Source: CAVQJU01 sp963729215
GTDB taxonomy: Bacteria > Acidobacteriota > Vicinamibacteria > Vicinamibacterales > CAVVIG01
Reading direction: 5' to 3'
Assembly: GCA_963729215.1 (NCBI GenBank)
Contig: CAVSND010000011.1
Span: forward strand, 59,604-123,603
DNA: 64,000 nt
Position 1 is the first letter of the stretch, and every line of letters starts with the position of its first letter. Both the position numbers and the translations under genes were made by a program. The notes under the pieces were generated by a model. It was not told the origin of the DNA. It ran no database searches and was given only the letters and a program-made list of their open reading frames with translations. Positions 36,101-43,907 of this stretch are shown in pieces.

Positions 36101-39100
36101 TACGAACCCGCGCGATCGCCGTCGCGGGACGCATGAAACGCCAGCAGGTGATCGATCAACCGTTGGGTGTCGGTCCCCTTGACGAAGAAGCCGGCCGCCC
36201 CGACATGCTCGATCGCGTCCGCGGTCTCACTCCGGGCCAGCATGGAGATCCCGAGAATCCGGATGTGGGGGAGCTCGGCGCGGATGCGCGCCGTCGCCTC
36301 GACGCCGTCCATGTGCGGCATGGAGACGTCCATGAGGATGACATCGGGCCGCAGCGTATGGGCATGGGCGATGGCCTCGAACCCGTTGGACGCATCGCCG
36401 ACCACCGAGAGCTGCGGCCGCCGATGGAGCATCTCCCGCAGCGCGCGCCTGACCGCGGGGTGATCGTCGACGATCAGAATTCTGAGCGCGTCCGGGGACG
36501 CACGATCGTCGTCGACCGCCGCCGTTCCGGTCAGTGCGGGGCTGACCTCGTTCGCGCGGGCGACGGTCTCCGGCGCCGTGTCGCGCGGCGCGACGAGACG
36601 GACCCGGGTTCCCCTTCCGGGCGCGCTGTCGATGTCCATGCGGCCGCCGAGCAGCGTCAGCCGCTCGCGGATGCGGAACAGCCCCCAGCCGACCTGGCCG
36701 GCGTTCGATCGATCGTCCAGTCTCGCCGGATCGAACCCGGCGCCCTGATCCGTCACGGTGATGCACAGCTGATCGCCGGCATCGAGCTCCAGCGCCAGCG
36801 TGACTTGATCCGTGTGCGCGTATTTGACCGCGTTGAAGAGCAGCTCTCTGACCGACTCGAAGAGCAGCGTGCGGACATCCTTCCGCGCGGAATCCGCGCG
36901 CGGATCGGCGTTGATCTGGACGCTCAGCTTGTACCTTCTCGCGTATCCAGTTCGCCAGCCACGTCAGGGCGGCGGGAAGTCCGGAACGCTGCAGCACGGG
37001 AGGAAACAGCTCGACGTTCAGCGACCGCGCGAGGGCCATCGCTTCGTCGAGCCGCTCTTTCGCCTCGGCCAGCAGCTCGTTCGGCGCAGCTCCAACCTCG
37101 TTCTCGCCCTTGATGTGGTGATCGAGGTTCAGGGCCACGATGACCAGGAGCTGCTGGAGCCCGTCGTGCAGCGTTCTGGCGATCTGCTCGCGCGCCTGGT
37201 GCTCGGCGAGCGTCAGGTCCCACGCCATCTGACTCAGTTGCGTCGTCCGGTATTCCAGTTCGGACGTCCGCTGTTGAAGAGCCGCCGCCGCATGCTGGCG
37301 TTCGGTGATGTCGGTCACGAACGCGAACAGTGCGTCCGCCGCCAGGCGTGGGCACGTGATTGACGGTGACTTCGATCGGAAAGCTGAATCCGTCCTTCCG
37401 TCTGCCGACGAGGTCCCGGCTGCCCGCGGGGCTCGTACCGTCGCGAAAGACCGATGGTATGAGGCGCTCGATCGGCTGGCCGATCAGCTCTTCGGCGGCC
37501 CAGCCGAACATCACCTCGACCGCACGATTCGCAAAAACGAGCATTCCGCGCGCGTCCGACGACACGATGCCCTGCGTGGCGGTTTCGAGCAGCGTTCGCA
37601 GCGTGCGATCGTGTTCCTCGTCGCGGCGCGCCTGGAGCGCATCCTCGATCCTGCGGCGCTCGGTGATGTCCAGATCGAGTCCCGTGAGCCGTGTGACCCT
37701 GCCGTCGGCGTCGCGGTCGGCCCGGCCCCGGCTCTGGATCCAGTGCCAGTGTTCCGTCGGGCCGCACGATCCGGAACGTGTGCTCCCACGAATCCCTGGT
37801 TGTCGACGTCAAGATCTCGTCGAGCAGTGCGAGGACGCCCGGACGGTCGTCGTCGTGCACGCGCGGCATCCACGCGTCGGGTGTCGCGGGATCATCGGGT
37901 GCGAAAGCCGTACAGCGAGCGGAATCGTTCGTCCCAGTCGACCTCGTTGGTCGCGGGGACCCAGGTCCACGAGCCGCCGGCCGACGCTTCGAGCGCGAGG
38001 CGGAGCCGCTGTTTCTGCTCCCGCAGCGCCGCTTCGGCGCGAGTGCGCTCGACCGCGTCCCACGTTCGCTCGGCGACGTCGCGAACGAGCTCGATCTCGC
38101 CCGCCGTCCATCGCGCGTGGCGCATCGTGATTGACGCCGAACGCGGCAACCATCTGCCCGTCTTTGAACCGCGCCAGGCCGACAAGCGCCGCGATTTGCC
38201 GCGACCGGAACCCAGCCCGGTCGTCATCGCTGAGCCGCTCATCCGCCTGCGCGTCGCTGACAACGATGGTTTCGCCGCGCCGCAGAGCCTCGCCCAGCGC
38301 GCCCCCTACCGCGATTCGCAAGGGCGTACCAGCGAGCGGCTCGGCGCCGCGGGTGTGCTCGCGGCGAATGATGTACTCGCGGCCTCCGAGTTCCGCATAG
38401 CCGACGCGGGCTGCGCCGAGGTGCTCGCAAAGCAGCCTGGCACCAGTTTCCTGGATCGCCGCCGCATCGCTCAGCGGGCGGACGGCGTCGTTCAGCCGCA
38501 GAAGAAACGCGAGCCGCTCCTCGTTCGCGCGCAGCTCGGCTTCCGCCTTGCGGTGCTCGAGCATCGTCCAGACCCGATCGGCCACTTCCTGGACGAGGGC
38601 AATCTCGTCGGGCGTCCACATGCGCGGCGAGCGGCTGTGAATGCCGAACGCGCCGACGAGACGGCCGCCCTTGATCAGCAGCGGGCAAATGTAGGCCCTG
38701 ACACACGCGGCCTCCAGCGCCGCGCGCTCTTCCGGCGTGTGCGACCCGGCGGACGTGTCATTGACCGACAGCGTCCAGCCTTTCAGGATGTCCGCCGTGC
38801 GGCTCCCGGCCAGGTTGCGCCACTGAACGTAGCCCGCCATCGAGGGCACACCGTCCACGTAGTCGTCGACGATGACGCAGTCGTCGTCCTCGACTTCGGC
38901 GTAGATGACGCGATTGACGCGGAGGTGCGTGCCGAGCAGACGAGCAGGTCTCGTGAAGAATGCGCGCAGGATCGGCGAGCTGGCTGACGGTGTCGGTCAG
39001 GCGGCGCAGGAACGCCTGCCGGCTCTCGCTCCGGCCCAGCGCCTCTTCTGCGCGCGCCCTCTCGCCGGCCCCCCACGTCCGCTGGGCGGTCACTTCGACC

Positions 39101-39537
39101 AATGCGATTTGATCGCGCGTCCAGGTCCGCGGCGTCGCGCCGTGGACGCCGAACACCGCAAGCCATCGGCCATCCTTGATCAGCGGCGCGCCGACGAACG
39201 CCGCAATCCGGTATGCGAGAAGCTCCTCGCGCTCCGCGTCCGTGAATCGCGGATCGGCGTTGACGTCATCGACGGCCACCGTCTCGCCGCGGCGGCCTGC
39301 GGCGACGATGGCCTTGCCGAATCGGGCGACCGGACCCCGGCCGGCGAACGGCGGGACCCCGTCGGCATAGGACCGGCTGACGACGAACTCGTCGCCATCG
39401 ATGTGCGCGTAGTTGACGCGGCTGGCGTGGAGATGTTCCCCGATCGAGCGGACGGCCACGTCCTGGATCGCGACCGGGTCCTTCAGCGGCCGCAGCTGCT
39501 CGTTGAGCGTGACCAGGAACTGCCACTCGAGGGACAT
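36100..39537 (-). pseudogene. Multi-GAF/PAS hybrid sensor histidine kinase, about six frameshifts
   Basis: About 1,146 residues read across frames. Order: three GAF domains (NYAHIDGDEFVVSRSYADGV; YICPLLIKGGRLVGAFGIHS; ALVGLARFKDGQMVAAFGVN), two PAS domains (LALEASAGGSWTWVPATNEV; FANRAVEVMFGWAAEELIGQ), a HisKA_3-type dimerisation helix with the phospho-His (IARTLHDGLQQLLV), an HATPase domain (ITVTDQGAGFDP; GWGLFRIRERLTLLGGRM) and a C-terminal receiver (ILIVDDHPAVRRAL; VILMDVSMPHMDGVEATARI). No membrane helix, so it senses in the cytoplasm. It pairs with the receiver gene that overlaps its stop. All domains are preserved; breaks near 38,935, 38,120, 37,890, 37,755, 37,345 and 36,935 may be sequencing errors. 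Confidence 0.8.
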
Positions 39538-39631
39538 ACGATCGCAGCCGATTCTAGTCGTTTCGCCGCAACCCCGTCAGGCCTCGCAGTCCTGGCCAGC
39601 AGGCCTGAAGGCCCGCACTACACGGCATACC

Positions 39632-40066
39632 CTATGTGGTGATCGTCGTCTTCAGGACGATCCGGCCGCGGCCCTTCTTCAGATCCGCTCCCGCCACGTC
39701 CAACGCCTGCGCCATCAGCCCGCGGATGTAGGGATCGTCGAGGATCGCTGCGCGCTCGTCGAGGCGAATCGAGCGCACCTGGCTTCCGGTCCCCTCGAGG
39801 CGGCCGTCCGGGTCGTCGATCGCCACGCCTTCGAGAAAGAAGAACCGGACCCATCGCGGGTAGAGGACCAGCGAGAAGATTGGCGAGCCGCCGAGGGCCG
39901 GGGCAAAGCCGATCGGCAGCGATTGCCGGCGATCGTAGACGAGCTGTCGCGCGCCCGGAAACCGCGCCCGCAGTTTCTTCAGGCCTGCCCGCGCCGTGGC
40001 CGCAACCTCCGGCGCATACCGGCCGATCGCCTTCTCCAGATACGCGGCTTCCCTGGTCGCGGGCAC
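39632..40066 (-). CDS. DUF1801 domain protein
   Basis: 144 residues. YLEKAIGRYAPEVAATARAG, KLRARFPGARQLVYDRRQSL, PIFSLVLYPRWVRFFFLEGV and LEGTGSQVRSIRL match DUF1801 (YdhG-like), a small soluble fold of unknown function related to iron-sulfur-chaperone frataxin in shape. GTG at 40,064-40,066 lies six bases after the stop of the NlpC/P60 gene, so both are co-transcribed. The downstream gap (39,538-39,631) holds a copy of an intergenic GGCCTGAAGGCC word. Confidence 0.75.
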   Translation of the reverse strand: MPATREAAYLEKAIGRYAPEVAATARAGLKKLRARFPGARQLVYDRRQSLPIGFAPALGGSPIFSLVLYPRWVRFFFLEGVAIDDPDGRLEGTGSQVRSIRLDERAAILDDPYIRGLMAQALDVAGADLKKGRGRIVLKTTITT

Positions 40067-40072
40067 AGCTGG

Positions 40073-40587
40073 TCAGTCGACGCGGCGCCCGGCGATGAAG
40101 CGCTTCGACCAGTACTCCGCGCTGAGGCGCTCGACGCGCACCACGCCCTTCGAGCTCGGGGCGTGCACGAACTGGTCGTCGCCGACGATGATGCCGACGT
40201 GAGAGGGACCGCGTGAGACCGTCTTGAAGAAGACCAGGTCGCCGGATTCCAGGTCGCGCGGCTTCACCTTCTTCCCCTGGTCGAACTGATCTTCGACCGA
40301 CCGCGGCAGCGCGATGCCGTGCTGCGCGAAGACGTACTGCGTGAAGCCGCTGCAGTCGAACCCGCTCGGGTCGGACCCGCCGTTCCGGTAGGGGACCCCG
40401 CGAAACGCGAGCGCGATGTCGGCGACCGATGTGGCGCGCGGGTCGGGAACGGCCGAGGCCGATCCGGCTGGCGAGGGGAACGGACGCGGGGTATGACCTG
40501 TCGAGGCGCAAGCCGTTGTCAGCATGTCAGCACGGCCAACGCCACTGACATCCCGTACACGCCGCACCGATTCCTCGACATGCTCAT
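40073..40587 (-). CDS. NlpC/P60 cysteine peptidase lipoprotein, frame change in the leader
   Basis: About 171 residues. Core: IALAFRGVPYRNGGSDPSGF then FDCSGFTQYVFAQHGIALPR with catalytic Cys, DLVFFKTVSRGPSHVGIIVG with catalytic His, and FVHAPSSKGVVRVERL as third site. It cleaves peptide bonds in peptidoglycan stems. The leader MSMSRNRCGVYGMSVALAVL ends in a stop unless a base is removed near 40,535, after which LTTACAST gives a lipobox, so it should be anchored in a membrane. ATG at 40,585-40,587 follows AAGGGGA. Confidence 0.87.
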
Positions 40588-40706
40588 GATCCCCTTCACT
40601 ATCGGTACGAGCACCGCCCAACCGCAGTCCCGCTAACCGTCACTTTTCAAAGGCGTTTACAGCGCCTGAGCCTTGACACCTCATCGGACCGTTTGGCACA
40701 ATCCTC

Positions 40707-41250
40707 ATGGGTCGCATGGAACAGACGCTGCTCCTCAACGCGTCGTACGAGCCGCTCAAGATTGTCCACTGGCAGAAGGCCATCACCCTCTGGTGCCAGG
40801 GCAAGGTTGAGATTATCTCCGTGTACGACCGCGAGGTCCGCGCTGTTTCATTCAGCTTCAAGCTGCCCTCGGTCATCCGCCTGCTCCGCTACATCCGCAT
40901 CAAGCGCCGGTTCGACTACGTGCCGTTCTCGCGCGCGAACATCTACGCGCGCGACGATCACTCGTGCCAGTACCTGCGGCGACGGGTTCCCCACCAGCGA
41001 ATTGACCTTCGATCATGTCGTGCCGGTCGCCCAGGGCGGCCGGAAGGACTGGGAGAATATCGTCACCTGCTGCGTCACGTGCAACCGCCGCAAGGGCGGG
41101 CGTACGCCGGCCGAGGCGCACATGCATCTGCGGCGGGCCCCGAAGCGTCCCGACACGGCGCCGGCTGTCCGCATTACCATTGGACTCCGCAATGCACCCG
41201 AGAGCTGGCGCGACTACCTCTACTGGAACGTCGAGCTCGATGACACGTAG
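40707..41250 (+). CDS. HNH endonuclease, one frameshift
   Basis: About 181 residues. N-terminal part TLLLNASYEPLKIVHWQKAI and VEIISVYDREVRAVSFSFKL is the usual leader of this HNH group. The HNH site is split by an extra C near 40,972: YARDDHSCQYCGDGFPTSEL once corrected, then LTFDHVVPVAQGGRKDWENI and VTCCVTCNRRKGGRTPAEAH. Two C-x2-C pairs bind a structural zinc and D-H...N...N cut DNA. Function of the group is unclear. It is followed by the beta-propeller gene seven bases downstream. Confidence 0.88.
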
Positions 41251-41257
41251 CTGACGC

Positions 41258-42268
41258 ATGCCCGCCAGCGTGACTGCCGTTCGCCCCGCCTGGGCGATCG
41301 AGGGCGGTCGGATCACCATCGAAGGTACCGGCTTTCCGGTCGATCGACCCCAGCTGCCCGGCGTGCGGATCGGCGGTGCGCCCGCACGGGCCGTCTTCGC
41401 CTCGACGAAGCAGATAGACGTCCTCCTTCCTTCCGGCCTGGACGGCGGCCAGGCCGAGATCGCCATCGACGACATCGTGAGCCCGCTCACGCTCGGGGTC
41501 GCGGCGGCCTTCGCGACGGGGCTCCACCAGGTGGACAACCCCGTCTTCGACAGCCACGGCAACCTTTACGTCACCTACAGCGGCACGCGTGGCCAGGAAG
41601 TGCCGGTTTCCATTTTCCGGGTCCGCCCGAACGGCACGCGCGAGACGTTCTCGTCGGGCATCGTCAACGCCACGTCGATGGCGATCAGCCCTGACGGGCG
41701 GCTGTACGTGTCGAGCCGTTTCGAAGGGACGGTCTACCGCGTGGAAGAGGACGGGACGTTCGAGACGTTCGCCACCGACCTGGGCGTCGCGTGCGGCCTG
41801 GCGTTCGCGGCCGACGGCACGTTGTTCGTCGGCGATCGATCCGGCACGTTGTTCCGCGTGGACCGGGAGGGAAAGGCGACCCCGTTCGCGTCCATCCCGC
41901 CGAGCGTCGCGGCGTTTCACCTGGCGGTGGCCCCGGACGGCGCGTGCTACGTCACGGCGCCGACCCTCTCCGCCTACGACGCGGTGTACCGCGTCGACTC
42001 GGACGGGATCGTGTCGACCATCGAGAGCCGGTTCGGCCGTCCGCAAGGCATCGCGTTCGACGCCAGCGGTGCCGCACTCGTCGTCGAAGCGCTCGCCGGC
42101 GCCAGCGGCCTGTACCGGATCGGACGCCCCGGCACCCATATCCCGCCCGAGATGATCCTCGCAGGCCCGGGCCTGGTGGGCGTGGCCGTCGATCCGTTTG
42201 GCGGCATGGTCGTGTGCTCCAACGAGACGGCCTACCGCATGCCACCGCCATCGGCCCGCCAGGGATAG
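41258..42268 (+). CDS. IPT/TIG plus SMP-30/NHL-type beta-propeller protein
   Basis: 336 residues, intact, no signal peptide. The first 80 form an IPT/TIG-like Ig domain (VRPAWAIEGGRITIEGTGFP; QIDVLLPSGLDGGQAEIAID). Then four to five propeller blades: PVFDSHGNLYVTYSGTRG, MAISPDGRLYVSSRFEGTVY, LAFAADGTLFVGDRSGTLFR, LAVAPDGACYVTAPTL and IAFDASGAALVVEALAGASG. D-G-x-L-Y/F-V is the blade hallmark of SMP-30/gluconolactonase and NHL proteins; metal ligands for lactonase activity cannot be assigned. It lies between the HNH and permease genes with short gaps, so one operon is likely. Confidence 0.8.
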   Translation: MPASVTAVRPAWAIEGGRITIEGTGFPVDRPQLPGVRIGGAPARAVFASTKQIDVLLPSGLDGGQAEIAIDDIVSPLTLGVAAAFATGLHQVDNPVFDSHGNLYVTYSGTRGQEVPVSIFRVRPNGTRETFSSGIVNATSMAISPDGRLYVSSRFEGTVYRVEEDGTFETFATDLGVACGLAFAADGTLFVGDRSGTLFRVDREGKATPFASIPPSVAAFHLAVAPDGACYVTAPTLSAYDAVYRVDSDGIVSTIESRFGRPQGIAFDASGAALVVEALAGASGLYRIGRPGTHIPPEMILAGPGLVGVAVDPFGGMVVCSNETAYRMPPPSARQG

Positions 42269-42280
42269 AATCGCCCGCTG

Positions 42281-43825
42281 ATGTCTCAACTGTTCCAGCG
42301 GAAACCCATCGCTGCGCTCATCCCCGACTCCGAAGAAGCCGGCGGGCTCAGGCGGACGCTTGGCGCGGGCGATCTCGTGATGCTCGCCATCGGTGCCGTG
42401 ATCGGCGCCGGTATTTTCGGCGCCATCGGCACGGCGGCCGCCGGCCAGATCGGCCCGAACGGCGAAGTCATCCGGGTGGGCGCGGGGCCGGCGCTGGTGT
42501 TCTCGTTCCTGCTGCTCGGCGGCGCCTGCGCGCTGGCGGCGCTGTGCTACGCGGAGCTCGCGTCGATGATTCCGCAGGCGGGCAGCGCGTACGCGTACTC
42601 CTACGCGACGCTCGGCGAGCTCGTGGCCTGGATCATCGGCTGGGACCTGATTCTCGAATACGCGGTCGGCAACGTCGCCGTCGCGATCTCCTGGGGCGAC
42701 TACTTCAACACGCTGCTGCGCGGGTTCGGGATGCAGCTGCCGGTCTGGCTGGCAACCGGGTATCGCACGGCGCTGCTCAGCTCCGATCCGCAGATTCACG
42801 GGCTTCTCGACTCGGCGCCGCGAGTGGCCGGCATTCCGGTGCTGATCCACCTGCCCGCCTGCGGCATCGTGCTGCTGATCACCTGGCTGCTGCTGCGAGG
42901 CGCGCGCGAGAGCGTCACCGCCAACAACATCATGGTGGTGATCAAGCTGCTCGCGCTCGCCCTGTTCGTCGGCGTCGGCGCCACGCACCTGTCCGCCGCC
43001 AACTTCACCCCGTTCGCCCCCAACGGCTTCAGGGGCATTCACCAGGGCGCCGCCATCGTGTTCTTCGCGTATATCGGATTCGACGCCATTTCGACGGCGG
43101 CCGAGGAGACGAAGAACCCGCAGCGCAACCTGCCCATCGGCATCCTGGGCGGCCTGGCCATCTGCACCGTGATCTACATCGTCGTGGGCGCCGTGCTCAC
43201 CGGCATGGTGCCGTACAAGGAGCTCGCCGTCGCGGACCCTCTCGCGCGCGCCCTCGAGCTGGCCGGCTTCACGACCGTCGGCTGGATCGTCGCGCTCGGC
43301 GCGGCGGTGTCGATGTCGGCCGTGCTGCTGGTGTTTCAATACGGCCAGCCCCGCATTTTCTTCGCGATGGCGCGCGATGGCCTGCTGCCGCAGTGGGCCG
43401 CGAAGATCCATCCCCGCACCCGCATTCCGTGGGCGACGACGTTGTTCACGGGGCTGTTCGTGGCGGCGTGGTCGCTCGTCGGTGACGCGGCCGAAACCTA
43501 CGACCTGACGAACATCGGCACGCTGTTCGCGTTCATGCTGGTCAGCATCGGCGTGCTCGTGCTGCGCTACAAGGAGCCGGATCGCCCGCGGCCGTTCAAG
43601 GTGCCGCTGGTGTGGTTCGTGTCGCTCCTGTCGGCCGCCGGCTGCCTGTTCATCATGTACGGGCTGCCGGGCACGGCATGGCGGAGGTTCGGCCTGTGGC
43701 TCGTGGTCGGGCTTGCGTTGTACTTCGCATACGGCTTCAAGCACAGCCGTCTTCGGGCCGTGGCTCGTAGGAGCTCGTGGCTCGTAGCTCGCTCGCTCGG
43801 GCTGATTGGCGCTATACTCGTCTGA
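42281..43825 (+). CDS. APC-family amino acid permease (cationic amino acid transporter-like)
   Basis: 514 residues, twelve to fourteen helices. Helix 1 has the substrate-site turn GAVIGAGIFGAIGTAAAG, helix 3 region CYAELASMIPQAGSAYAYSY, helix 6 AIVFFAYIGFDAISTAAEET followed by KNPQRNLPIGILGG, and helix 8 PRIFFAMARDGLLPQWAAKI. These are CAT/YfnA features. It takes up amino acids at the inner membrane with protons or by exchange. The last 20 residues (RRSSWLVARSLGLIGAILV) are encoded by the GAGCTCGTGGCTCGTAG-like repeat, so the original end was probably near YGFKHSRLR. It starts 12 bases after the propeller gene. Confidence 0.93.
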   Translation: MSQLFQRKPIAALIPDSEEAGGLRRTLGAGDLVMLAIGAVIGAGIFGAIGTAAAGQIGPNGEVIRVGAGPALVFSFLLLGGACALAALCYAELASMIPQAGSAYAYSYATLGELVAWIIGWDLILEYAVGNVAVAISWGDYFNTLLRGFGMQLPVWLATGYRTALLSSDPQIHGLLDSAPRVAGIPVLIHLPACGIVLLITWLLLRGARESVTANNIMVVIKLLALALFVGVGATHLSAANFTPFAPNGFRGIHQGAAIVFFAYIGFDAISTAAEETKNPQRNLPIGILGGLAICTVIYIVVGAVLTGMVPYKELAVADPLARALELAGFTTVGWIVALGAAVSMSAVLLVFQYGQPRIFFAMARDGLLPQWAAKIHPRTRIPWATTLFTGLFVAAWSLVGDAAETYDLTNIGTLFAFMLVSIGVLVLRYKEPDRPRPFKVPLVWFVSLLSAAGCLFIMYGLPGTAWRRFGLWLVVGLALYFAYGFKHSRLRAVARRSSWLVARSLGLIGAILV

Positions 43826-43905
43826 TCGCCCGTCTCGTTCGGGTCGCGACAGACTGTCACCCGAGTCACGGGTAACGAGCCACGAGTAACGAGCCCGCGA
43901 GTCGC
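43765..43905. repeat. Degenerate GCTCGTGGCTCGTAG / CGAGCCACGAGTAAC repeat tract
   Basis: Repeat words on both sides of the permease stop: GTGGCTCGTAG forms inside the last codons, and the inverse words GAGCCACGAGTAACGAG before uvrA. The two halves are roughly inverted and could pair into a hairpin around 43,830-43,860. Confidence 0.7.
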
Positions 43906-43907
43906 CT

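Noticed and set aside
41174..43744. 856-residue minus-strand frame opposite the propeller and permease genes
   Set aside because: Antisense shadow; charged low-complexity composition typical of GC-rich opposite strands.
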